A program made the translations under genes and the position numbers. A stretch of DNA of 64,000 nucleotides, from the NCBI GenBank assembly GCA_039565995.1, contig CP154795.1, forward strand, positions 2,294,001 through 2,358,000, written 5' to 3'. The notes beneath the pieces are model-generated. The model saw only the letters and a program-made list of their open reading frames with translations. It did not search any database and was not told the origin of the DNA. Each line of letters begins with the position of its first letter. Position 1 is the stretch's first letter. Positions 34,663 through 42,435 of the stretch are shown here, piece by piece. This DNA is from Propionibacteriaceae bacterium ZF39. GTDB taxonomy: Bacteria; Actinomycetota; Actinomycetes; Propionibacteriales; Propionibacteriaceae.

Positions 34663-35049
34663 TCAGCTGTCGACGTGCTCGGCATAGGCATCCGCGTCGA
34701 GAAGCTCGCCCAACTCCTCCTCCGAACCGACCTCGATCTCGAACAGCCAGCCGTCACCATAGGGGTCGGTGTTGATCGATTCGGGCGCCTCGGCGACCGC
34801 GTCGTTGACGGCGGCAATGACGCCCGTCACCGGTGCGAGGAGATCGGAGGTGCTCTTGGTCGACTCGAGTTCGCCACAGGCATCACCCGCGGTCACCGAC
34901 TCGCCGACCTCGGGCAGCTGGACATAGACGATGTCACCGAGCTGCTCGGTGGCATATTCGGTCACGCCGATTCGCACCACGGACTCATTTCCGGGACGCA
35001 CCCACTCATGATCGGTGGAATAGCGCAGATCTTCGGGATATTCAGCCAT
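34663..35049 (-). CDS. gcvH: Glycine cleavage system H protein
   Basis: The 128-residue protein is a standard GcvH: STDHEWVRP near the start, the lipoyl-lysine in GELESTKSTSDL (Lys65), and INTDPYGDGWLFEIE. It carries the aminomethyl group between the P and T proteins. The ATG at 35049 follows AGGAGG. A TAGGCT -10 box at 35108-35103 would give a leader of about 50 bases. The position next to garA matches Rv1826-Rv1827 of M. tuberculosis. Confidence 0.96.
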   Translation of the reverse strand: MAEYPEDLRYSTDHEWVRPGNESVVRIGVTEYATEQLGDIVYVQLPEVGESVTAGDACGELESTKSTSDLLAPVTGVIAAVNDAVAEAPESINTDPYGDGWLFEIEVGSEEELGELLDADAYAEHVDS

Positions 35050-35145
35050 GGAAGCCTCCTGTCGCAACACCTATGACCGCATTTCGGCCTCGGTCCGCCC
35101 CCAGCCTAACGGTCCTGACGTCTGAAGGCGTGGGTGGTGAAGAAC

Positions 35146-35889
35146 TCATCTGGCGGGTTGGGCATGAACGTGATCGCTCGGCACTCGCACCGACCTGATC
35201 TCGACCACATCCACTGTCGTGATGTCGATTGTGCCGCCAACCTGGGGGGCCGTCACCTCCGACACGAGGCCTCCGCGGAACCGGGCCGCCTCCGACAGGG
35301 CGTGCGGGTCACCGATGACCTCGAGGACCACCACGGCAGGGAGCCGGATGCCGTCGACCTCCAGATTTCCGGGCGCGCCCCCGACCCACGAGGAAGCCGT
35401 GACGCGCACCATGTCGTTGAACTCCATGACCTCCGCACCCGCATCCCGCATTTCCTCCACGGCATCGAGCAGGATCGCCGACCCCACCTTGCGCTCGGGA
35501 TCGGTGATGGTGATCCGGATGCCGGGGCCGGTGGCCGGGGCCGTCCCGGCAAGCACCGAGAGCGAGTCGAGCCGGCTCTGGGCCTGTTCGCGGGCCACGC
35601 GGCGGGCGTCGTCGCCCGACTGCAAATCCGTTCGCGTGCGTTCGAGGTCGGAGATCTCGCTCTCGAGGCGGCGGGACTCCTCGGACAGGCCGTCGATGAG
35701 CTGGATCAGGTCGGCTCGCCGGGCGGTCCGGTATTGCTCGTCACCGCCCCGTTCGCGCACCTGCATCACGACGCCGATGGCCAGGAGACAGGCCAGCAGC
35801 GCGACGAGCAATTGGGTGGGGCCGGGCTTCGCGAAGAACGCGCGGCGCAACCGTTGCCAACTGCTGACTTCCGGTTCGTTGTCAGGCAT
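35146..35889 (-). CDS. DUF881 membrane-anchored protein (Rv1825-like)
   Basis: The 247-residue protein has a short cytoplasmic N-terminus, one transmembrane helix (about 26-42), a coiled-coil (about 55-100, RRADLIQLIDGLSEESRRLE) and the extracellular DUF881 domain (TGPGIRITITDP, GAEVMEFNDMVRVTASSW). DUF881 proteins are envelope-associated proteins near cell-division and envelope genes in actinobacteria; the biochemical role is unknown. One of two paralogues that flank the small Sbp gene. Its start overlaps the sbp stop by 8 bases. Confidence 0.85.
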   Translation of the reverse strand: MPDNEPEVSSWQRLRRAFFAKPGPTQLLVALLACLLAIGVVMQVRERGGDEQYRTARRADLIQLIDGLSEESRRLESEISDLERTRTDLQSGDDARRVAREQAQSRLDSLSVLAGTAPATGPGIRITITDPERKVGSAILLDAVEEMRDAGAEVMEFNDMVRVTASSWVGGAPGNLEVDGIRLPAVVVLEVIGDPHALSEAARFRGGLVSEVTAPQVGGTIDITTVDVVEIRSVRVPSDHVHAQPAR

Positions 35890-36214
35890 GGAACAGCGCC
35901 CTCCGGATGGCGGCCGCGTTGGTGAAGATGCGGATACCGAGCACGACCACGACGGCAGTGGAAAGTTGCGATCCCACCCCGATGCGGTCACCGACCCACA
36001 CGATCAGCGCGGCGATGAGGACGTTGGACACGAACGACACGACGAAGACCCGGTCGGTGAACACCCCGTCGAGGAACGCGCGCAGCCCGCCGAACATCGC
36101 GTCCATGGCCGCGACGATCGCGATCGGCAGATAGGGCTGCAGGAACGACGGCAGACCGGGCTCGAGCGCGATGCCCACGATCACCCCGATGATGAGGCCT
36201 ATGACGGGGATCAA
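35882..36214 (-). CDS. sbp: Small basic membrane protein Sbp (DUF1290, Rv1824-like)
   Basis: The 110-residue protein has three transmembrane helices (IPVIGLIIGVIVGIALEPGL, VSFVSNVLIAALIVWVGD, and the segment containing AVVVVLGIRIFTNAAAIR) and the DUF1290 motif AAMDAMFGGLRA. It is a conserved partner of DUF881 genes in actinobacteria and firmicutes (the sbp of Bacillus division loci). The unusual TTG start at 36214 is supported by GGAGGG upstream, by the overlap with the preceding stop (TTGA) and by alignment with the family N-terminus. Confidence 0.85.
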   Translation of the reverse strand: MIPVIGLIIGVIVGIALEPGLPSFLQPYLPIAIVAAMDAMFGGLRAFLDGVFTDRVFVVSFVSNVLIAALIVWVGDRIGVGSQLSTAVVVVLGIRIFTNAAAIRRALFHA

Positions 36215-37047
36215 TTCGCCCTCCTTGCGTGTGTCAGCCCGAGCCCGGGATCGGCCGCGAGCTCCAGTTCCTGCGCCTGACTGACATCGAACCGTAGCTG
36301 ATAGTTCTGCTGCAGCCCCTGCCACAGCTGGCCACCCGTGGTGTTGACCAACCGGGCATGCAGCGTGCGCGGATCCCCGATGGCTTCGACGCGGTAAGGA
36401 CGTGTGAGGGAACGATAGTCGACAGTGATCGCATCACCCGCACTGCGAATCGCCGTCAGTGACGAGAGCCGATGCCCATTGATGGCGACGGCCTCGGCGC
36501 CGGCGGCCCAGAGCCCGTTGGCCAGCATCTGCAGGTCGCGGTCGAGGACGCGATTGAGCTTGTCCTCCCGGTCGGTCGGGGCATCGTCGACCACGATGAT
36601 GATGCCGGGCCCCTTCACCGCGACATCACCGGTGCTCGGTGCGAGGCGGTCGATCTCGGCCTGGATCGCGGCCGACCCCTCGTTGTCGCGCAGGAGGGCC
36701 GCCCGGTGGGTGTCGTTCTCGAGGCGCAGCTCCACGATGCGCTCCCGCAGGGCGTCCTGGCGGTCCTCCTGGTCCCGGATCTGCGCGATCAACTGGTCGC
36801 GCTCGGTCTGGACTGCGGGAGCGCGCCGGGTGGTCTGGACCGCCGACACGGTGAACATCGTCCCGATCAGCAGGGCCACGAGCAGGACGGCCCAGCGCGG
36901 GGCGCGCGGCGGTCGACCGGTGTGTTCGGTGCGTTCGGCCACCAGCCGGTATTCCGGGTCGATCGGGTTGCGCAGCAGGTCGTTGAGCAGGTCCATGCTC
37001 GCGTCCTTGCGCCGCTTCACCTGCGGCTGCGCTTCCGGGGTGGTCAC
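36211..37047 (-). CDS. DUF881 membrane-anchored protein (Rv1823-like)
   Basis: The 278-residue protein is a paralogue of the downstream DUF881 gene: a cytoplasmic N-terminus (about 50 residues), a transmembrane helix (WAVLLVALLIGTMFTVSAV), a coiled coil, and DUF881 with VKGPGIIIVVDDAPTD, WAAGAEAVAINGHRL and PYRVEAIGD. The GTG at 37047 was chosen because TAGGCT (37060-37055) ends 7 bases before it, the leaderless layout; an ATG 17 codons further in is also possible. It starts the DUF881-sbp-DUF881 unit. Confidence 0.85.
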   Translation of the reverse strand: MTTPEAQPQVKRRKDASMDLLNDLLRNPIDPEYRLVAERTEHTGRPPRAPRWAVLLVALLIGTMFTVSAVQTTRRAPAVQTERDQLIAQIRDQEDRQDALRERIVELRLENDTHRAALLRDNEGSAAIQAEIDRLAPSTGDVAVKGPGIIIVVDDAPTDREDKLNRVLDRDLQMLANGLWAAGAEAVAINGHRLSSLTAIRSAGDAITVDYRSLTRPYRVEAIGDPRTLHARLVNTTGGQLWQGLQQNYQLRFDVSQAQELELAADPGLGLTHARRAN

Positions 37048-37054
37048 GTGGCCG

Positions 37055-37060
37055 AGCCTA
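37055..37060 (-). promoter_or_regulatory. -10 box (TAGGCT) before the first DUF881 gene
   Basis: TAGGCT ends 7 bases before the GTG at 37047. It lies in the 30-base gap after pimA, so the DUF881 unit can be transcribed separately from the phosphatidylinositol-mannoside operon. Confidence 0.45.
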
Positions 37061-37077
37061 ATCATCCGTCCAACGAC

Positions 37078-38166
37078 TCAGCGCAAAACGCGCGCGCGGG
37101 CGTACGCATCCAGCACCTGCGGTCCCACCACACTCCAGTCGAAGTCAGCGGCTCGTGCCCGCAGCGCCTCCGTGGAGGGGCCGGCAACCGTCAGCGTGCG
37201 GGCGATCGCGTCGGCGAGGGCGTCGGGGTCGCCGACGGCGAAGGTACGCCCGAGTCGGGTGCCCGAGGAGTCGGTCAGCACCTCGCGAAACGGTGCCAGA
37301 TCGGAGGCCACCACCGGCGTACCCGCAGCCATCGCCTCGGCGAGCACGAGCCCGAAGCTCTCGCGGCCGAGGTGGGGTGCGACAAAGACCGAGGCCTGCC
37401 GCAACAGGGCGGAGCGCTGCTCGTCATCCGGGGCGCCGACCGGGCGTACGCCCTCGGGCAGCCGGCGCGAACCGGGCCCGGCGATGACCACGTCAACCGG
37501 CCCCATCAGAGTCGCCAGCCTCGGCACCGCCGCGAGCAGGACGTCCAGTCCCTTGCGGGGTTCGTCGAGCCGACCGAGGAAGAGCACCATCGGGGGCTGC
37601 GAGGAACTGCGCTCACCGGCGAAGTCGGCGACGGCCAGACCGTTGGGGATCACCTCGGCGCTGAGGCCCAGGTGGTCCCGCACGACGGAGGCGGCCGTCG
37701 GCGATACGGCGATCGGGAGATCCACCCGCGTGAGCGGTCCCCGCAACGCCGACCCCGCGAGGGCCAGGGCCCGCGACCGGGGGGTGGCCACGTGAAAGGT
37801 CGCCACGACGGGAACCTGGCCCTGGAGCAGGGCCCACAGCGCGGCGGACGGGGTGACGGGTTCGTGCAGGTGCAGGACGTCGAGTTCGCGTTCGGCCAGC
37901 CACCGCCGCACGCGCCCGGCCGTGGCGGGGCCGCCCGCGACCCGGGCGACCGAACCGTTCCACCGGATGGCCCAGGTGCCTCCGGTCGAGGTCACGTGCT
38001 GGGGGTCGAGGCCGTGCGACGCCAACACCTCCGGCGCCACGGTGCCCGGCCCCAGAATCGCCGGTTCGTGACCCGATCGGCGCAGCCAACCGGCCAGCCC
38101 GAGGATGTGGTTCTGGACGCCGCCGGGCTGCTCGAACGAATAGGGGCTGACCAGGCCGATCTTCAT
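37078..38166 (-). CDS. pimA: Phosphatidylinositol alpha-mannosyltransferase PimA
   Basis: The 362-residue protein is a GT4 glycosyltransferase. The N-terminus MKIGLVSPYSFEQPGGVQNHI is typical of PimA (the GG loop binds GDP-mannose), and the nucleotide-sugar site APHLGRESFGLVLAEAMAAGTPVVAS contains the EX7E motif. PimA adds the first mannose to phosphatidylinositol on the inner face of the membrane. The gene order pgsA-patA-pimA is that of M. tuberculosis Rv2612c-Rv2610c. The ATG overlaps the patA stop (ATGA). Confidence 0.93.
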   Translation of the reverse strand: MKIGLVSPYSFEQPGGVQNHILGLAGWLRRSGHEPAILGPGTVAPEVLASHGLDPQHVTSTGGTWAIRWNGSVARVAGGPATAGRVRRWLAERELDVLHLHEPVTPSAALWALLQGQVPVVATFHVATPRSRALALAGSALRGPLTRVDLPIAVSPTAASVVRDHLGLSAEVIPNGLAVADFAGERSSSQPPMVLFLGRLDEPRKGLDVLLAAVPRLATLMGPVDVVIAGPGSRRLPEGVRPVGAPDDEQRSALLRQASVFVAPHLGRESFGLVLAEAMAAGTPVVASDLAPFREVLTDSSGTRLGRTFAVGDPDALADAIARTLTVAGPSTEALRARAADFDWSVVGPQVLDAYARARVLR

Positions 38167-39017
38167 CGCGGCCCCGGCAGGTCGAAGAACGGCTGGAGCA
38201 TGTGCCAGTCGGCGGGGGCGAGTCGCACCTGCGCGGTGAAGAAGTCGGCGAGGTCCTGCATCATCGCGGTCAGACCCTCGCGGCCCGGTCGCGCAGGGAT
38301 CGGCGGGGATACCTCCAGGATCATCCCGTCGGGGGTGTAGCGCCCGGCAGCTCCGAGCAGGGTCGCGCCCGTCCGCCGGGCCACGAGCGCCGGACCCGCC
38401 GGCATGGTCACCGGATGGCCCGCGAACTGCACGCCCAGCCCGCGCCCCGGCAGGTCGCGATCGCTCAGCAGGCATACGACCCGCCCCCGGCGCACCGCAC
38501 CGATCAGCTCGCCCAGCGCCGCCGGGTCGTCGTGGCGCAGGACCTCCATCCCGAGGCGGCCGCGCACCTCGCTGTAGGCCGCGAACTCCTGGTCCCCCAG
38601 GTTCTCCGCCACCGTCGTCACCGGGAATCCCGACAGGCATGCCCACGCCCCGGCCAGGTCCCAGTTGCCCAGATGCGGCAGCGCGACGACCGCGCCGTTG
38701 GGCCAGGCGGCCCGCAGGTGCCGCTCCCCCACCGTGGCCACCCGGTCGAGCACCTGGTCCGCGGTCCAGCTCGGCAGCGCCAGCACCTCCACATAGGTGC
38801 GCGCCCACGACGCCATGCCCGCGCGCAGGAGTGCCTCGGGCGGCTCCGCACCCAGCACCCGCCGCAGGTTGTCGCGATAGGTCTCCAGGTGGGCGCGCTC
38901 CAGCTTCGCGCCGGCGTACGCCAGGTCGCCGAGCCGGCGAACGGCCGCCGGACCCAGGCCCGGCGCCACCCTGCGACCGGCGGCAAAGACCTGTCGGCTG
39001 ACCCAGTCGCGGATCAT
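38163..39017 (-). CDS. Phosphatidylinositol mannoside acyltransferase (PatA-like)
   Basis: The 284-residue protein belongs to the LpxL/HtrB lysophospholipid acyltransferase superfamily. The catalytic HX4D motif is HLGNWD (about residues 115-120), followed by VTTVAENLGDQEFAAY and the LLSDRDLPGRG segment. PatA transfers palmitate to the mannose of PIM1/PIM2. The ATG overlaps the pgsA stop. Sequence and gene order both support the assignment over other acyltransferases. Confidence 0.9.
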   Translation of the reverse strand: MIRDWVSRQVFAAGRRVAPGLGPAAVRRLGDLAYAGAKLERAHLETYRDNLRRVLGAEPPEALLRAGMASWARTYVEVLALPSWTADQVLDRVATVGERHLRAAWPNGAVVALPHLGNWDLAGAWACLSGFPVTTVAENLGDQEFAAYSEVRGRLGMEVLRHDDPAALGELIGAVRRGRVVCLLSDRDLPGRGLGVQFAGHPVTMPAGPALVARRTGATLLGAAGRYTPDGMILEVSPPIPARPGREGLTAMMQDLADFFTAQVRLAPADWHMLQPFFDLPGPR

Positions 39018-39652
39018 GTGCGCACCCGTGCCGTGGGCCGAGTCGTCGCGTCGGCCTCGGACCGCAGCTGCCGGCGTACGCCCGCGATCCGCTGGATGAT
39101 CGTCACCGTGCCGCCGACGGTGAGGACCGCCACGGTGACCTCCAACGCCCAGGGCAATCCCAATCCGGCCAGCAGCGCCCCCAGCAGCGCCAGCGCGATC
39201 CGGTCGGCGCGCGTGATGATGCCGATATCGGCGCTGCAGCCGACGGCCTCGGCACGGGCTTTCACATAGGAGGTCATCTGGGCGGCCGCGAGCGCGGCGA
39301 TCGCCACAACGGCCCAGAAGGGCCCGGCGTGGAGCCCGAGGTACCACGCCAGTCCGCCCAGCACCCCGGCATCGGCGATGCGATCGAGGGAGGCATCGAG
39401 GAAACTCCCCCAGCGGCTCGACGGGCCGACCTCTCGGGCCATGTGTCCGTCGATCATGTCGCTGCACGACAGGATCGCGATCGCCACCGCCCCCTGCCAC
39501 AGCCAGCCCATCGGGAAACAGACGAGCGCCACCACCGTCACCGACACAGCACCGAACCAGGTCACGGCATCGGGGGTCACGCCCAGCCGCAGGAGCAGGC
39601 GGGCGAGTGGCCGCATGACGACGGCCTGGACTCCCCTCAGCCGCTCCAACAT
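39014..39652 (-). CDS. pgsA: Phosphatidylinositol phosphate synthase (CDP-alcohol phosphatidyltransferase)
   Basis: The 212-residue membrane protein has about six helices. The CDP-alcohol motif is complete: Asp65, Asp68-Gly69, Ala72-Arg73, Gly82, Asp86 and Asp90 (SDMIDGHMAREVG, then WGSFLDASLD). In actinobacteria this enzyme joins CDP-diacylglycerol with inositol phosphate to make phosphatidylinositol phosphate, the precursor of the lipid mannosylated by PimA. The start lies one base from the HIT gene stop, so the five genes thrS to pimA form a tight unit. Confidence 0.92.
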   Translation of the reverse strand: MLERLRGVQAVVMRPLARLLLRLGVTPDAVTWFGAVSVTVVALVCFPMGWLWQGAVAIAILSCSDMIDGHMAREVGPSSRWGSFLDASLDRIADAGVLGGLAWYLGLHAGPFWAVVAIAALAAAQMTSYVKARAEAVGCSADIGIITRADRIALALLGALLAGLGLPWALEVTVAVLTVGGTVTIIQRIAGVRRQLRSEADATTRPTARVRT

Positions 39653-39653
39653 G

Positions 39654-40214
39654 TCAGTCCCCCGCCGCCTCGGCCCACGCGGCCGCCAGCATCTCGCGGG
39701 TGTCCCCGAGCAGGATCGGCACCGGCTTGACCTGGCCGATGATGGGCATGAAGTTCACATCGCCGGCCCAGCGGGGCACGACGTGCTGATGCAGGTGGGC
39801 CTGGATCCCGGCACCGGCGATCCGGCCCTGGTTGATGCCCAGGTTGAATCCCTCCGGGCCCGACACCGCGCGCACGACCCGCATGGCCCGCCGCGTGAGG
39901 ACCGCGATCTCGATCGTCTCCTCGGGCGTGAGATCGGTGTAGTCCGCGACATGCCGATAGGGACAGACGAGCAGGTGCCCGGGGGAATAGGGATAGAGGT
40001 TGAGCACGACATAGGCATGCTCGCCGCGATGGACGATCAGCCCCTCGGCATCGGTCCGCCCGGGCGCCCGGCAGAACGGGCACTCCCGTGTTGACGCGTC
40101 CTTGGGCTTGTCCTCACCCCGGACATAGACCATGCGGTGGGGCACCCACAGCCGCTGGAAACCGTCGGGGACGCCGGCCAGTTCGCCGGCGTCCTCGATC
40201 GGGATCTCACTCAT
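39654..40214 (-). CDS. HIT-family Ap4A phosphorylase-like protein (Rv2613c-like)
   Basis: The 186-residue protein has the histidine triad HLHQH at residues 140-144 (HxHxH, then VVPRW) and an N-terminal CPFC at 45-48 of the kind that binds zinc in this subgroup. Rv2613c at the same place in M. tuberculosis is a diadenosine tetraphosphate phosphorylase. It lies between thrS and pgsA with gaps of 3 and 1 bases. Ap4A turnover beside an aminoacyl-tRNA synthetase gene is a sensible pairing because synthetases make Ap4A. Confidence 0.9.
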   Translation of the reverse strand: MSEIPIEDAGELAGVPDGFQRLWVPHRMVYVRGEDKPKDASTRECPFCRAPGRTDAEGLIVHRGEHAYVVLNLYPYSPGHLLVCPYRHVADYTDLTPEETIEIAVLTRRAMRVVRAVSGPEGFNLGINQGRIAGAGIQAHLHQHVVPRWAGDVNFMPIIGQVKPVPILLGDTREMLAAAWAEAAGD

Positions 40215-40217
40215 GGA

Positions 40218-42206
40218 TCAGACCTGCGCCTTGTCGGCGATCGCCTGAGTGATCTCGGCGATCGCATCGGCAATCGGGACGCCGTTCTTCTGCGTACCGT
40301 CGCGATAGCGGAACGACACCGCGCTCGCGTCCCGATCCTCGCCGCCGGCGATCAGAACGAACGGCACCTTCTGCTTCGTCGCGTTGCGGATCTTCTTCGG
40401 GAAGCGGTCATCGGAATCGTCGAGCTCGACCCGCACGCCGGCGGCCCGGAGCTGCTGCGTGATCTCCTGCAGATAGTCATTGAACTCGGCGGCGACCGGG
40501 ATCGCGGTGACCTGCACCGGCGACAGCCACACGGGGAACGCGCCGGCATAGTGCTCCACCAGCACGCCGATGAATCGCTCGATCGACCCGAACTTGGCCG
40601 AGTGGATCATCACCGGACATTGCCGCGAGCCGTCCGCGGCGGTGTATTCGAGCTCGAACCGCTTGGCCATGTTGAAGTCATACTGAATCGTCGACATCTG
40701 CCACGTCCGCCCGATCGCGTCGCGGGCCTGGACGGAGATCTTGGGCCCGTAGTAGGCCGCACCACCCGGATCCGGGACCACGTCGAGCCCCGTCTCGTCA
40801 GCGACCTGCTGGAGGGCCGCGGTCGCGGCCTCCCACTCGTCGTCGGAGCCGATGAACTTGTCCTTCTTCTTGTCATCGCGCGTCGACAGCTCCAGATAGA
40901 AATCGTCGAGCCCGAAGTCCTTCAACAGGGACAGCACGAAGTTCAGCAGGTGCTTGATCTCGGCCGGGGCCTGCTCGGGCGTGACATAGGAGTGCGAGTC
41001 GTCCTGGGTGATCGAGCGGACGCGCGTGAGGCCCTGGAGCACGCCGGACTTCTCGTTGCGATAGACGGTGCCGAACTCGAAGAACCGCAGCGGCAGCTCT
41101 CGATAGGACCGACCGCGGGAGCGGAAGATCTCGTTGTGCATCGGGCAGTTCATGGCCTTCAGGCGATAGAGCTGGCCGTCGTCGTCGATCGCCGGGAACA
41201 TGCCGTCGGCGTAATAGGGCAGGTGACCCGAGGTGTAGTAGAGGTCTTCCTTCGCGATGTGGGGCGTACCCACATAGAGGAATCCCTCCTCGATATGGCG
41301 CCGGCGGACGTAGTCCTCCATCTCGCGCTTGATCACGCCACCCTTCGGGTGGAAGACCGGCAGACCGGGGCCGATGTTCTCGGGGAACGAATAGAGATCG
41401 AGCTCCGCGCCCAGCTTCCGGTGATCGCGCTTGGCGGCCTCCTCGAGCCGAGTCTTGTACGCCTGCAGGTCCTCCTTCGAGGCCCACGCCGTCCCATAGA
41501 GCCGCTGCAGCTGGGGGTTGGCCTGGTCGCCGCGCCAGTACGCCGCAGAGGTGCGGGTCAGGGCAAACGCGGCCTGGTTGATGTAGCCGGTGTGCGGCAC
41601 ATGCGGACCGCGGCAGAGGTCACCCCACGCGACGGAGTCGTCGCGGCGGACGTTGTCATAGATCGTGAGCTCGCCGGCGCCGACCTCGACGGACGCACCC
41701 TCGGTGTCATCGGCATTGCCCTTGAGCTGGACGAGTTCGAGCTTGAACGGCTCGGACTCCAGCTCGACCACCGCGGCCTCATCGGTCACGACGCGGCGCA
41801 CGAAGCGCTGGCGCTCCTTGATGATGCCGACCATCTTCTTCTCGATGGTCTTCAGGTGATCGGGCGTGAGCGCCTCGGCGAGGAGGAAGTCGTAGTAGAA
41901 CCCGTCCGTGATGGGCGGGCCGATGCCGAGCTTGGCCTCGGCGTGCAGGTTCTGCACCGCCTGGGCGGCCACGTGCGCGCACGAGTGACGCAGGATCGAC
42001 AGGCCCTCGTCGGAGGTGACGAGCACGGGTGCGACCTGATCGCCGTCGCCGACGGTGTGGGCCAGGTCCTTGGTGTCCCCGTTGACCTTCATCGCCACGA
42101 TCGAGCGGTCGTCGCCGAAGAGGTCGAGCCCGGTCGTGGTCGTGCCCACCTCGCGCGCCTCGGTCGAATCCGAATCGGGACGGACAAGGGTGATGCTGAT
42201 GGACAC
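40218..42206 (-). CDS. thrS: Threonyl-tRNA synthetase
   Basis: The 662-residue protein has a TGS domain (about 1-65), the editing domain ([21 protein letters not shown]) and the class II catalytic core ([40 protein letters not shown]), followed by the anticodon-binding domain. It charges tRNA-Thr and clears mischarged Ser-tRNA. The GTG at 42206 was chosen for its AAAGGA ribosome site and family length; a longer in-frame extension has no homology. No T-box was recognised in the 229-base region shared with the divergent cotH gene. Confidence 0.95.
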   Translation of the reverse strand: MSISITLVRPDSDSTEAREVGTTTTGLDLFGDDRSIVAMKVNGDTKDLAHTVGDGDQVAPVLVTSDEGLSILRHSCAHVAAQAVQNLHAEAKLGIGPPITDGFYYDFLLAEALTPDHLKTIEKKMVGIIKERQRFVRRVVTDEAAVVELESEPFKLELVQLKGNADDTEGASVEVGAGELTIYDNVRRDDSVAWGDLCRGPHVPHTGYINQAAFALTRTSAAYWRGDQANPQLQRLYGTAWASKEDLQAYKTRLEEAAKRDHRKLGAELDLYSFPENIGPGLPVFHPKGGVIKREMEDYVRRRHIEEGFLYVGTPHIAKEDLYYTSGHLPYYADGMFPAIDDDGQLYRLKAMNCPMHNEIFRSRGRSYRELPLRFFEFGTVYRNEKSGVLQGLTRVRSITQDDSHSYVTPEQAPAEIKHLLNFVLSLLKDFGLDDFYLELSTRDDKKKDKFIGSDDEWEAATAALQQVADETGLDVVPDPGGAAYYGPKISVQARDAIGRTWQMSTIQYDFNMAKRFELEYTAADGSRQCPVMIHSAKFGSIERFIGVLVEHYAGAFPVWLSPVQVTAIPVAAEFNDYLQEITQQLRAAGVRVELDDSDDRFPKKIRNATKQKVPFVLIAGGEDRDASAVSFRYRDGTQKNGVPIADAIAEITQAIADKAQV

Positions 42207-42435
42207 GGGCTTTCCTTTCGTGGACGACCCGCTGACAGACCTGGCCAGGGGGCGGCACCCATTGTGCCCGATGTCGTTCGGGCCGCAGAACGCGTTCTGA
42301 CGGACGCCGATGGCCGGAAAAAGAAATGTCGACTTTCTCATCGAACCGACCGGCGTTGCCTCTTGCATCACTTGAGTAACAGGAGTTCAGTTTCTTCTCA
42401 GCTGCAACACCGCACACAGAGACAGGCCGGATGAC

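Noticed and set aside
42207-42435. A T-box riboswitch upstream of thrS
   Set aside because: No T-box antiterminator core (AGGGTGGNACCGCG) was seen on the minus strand.
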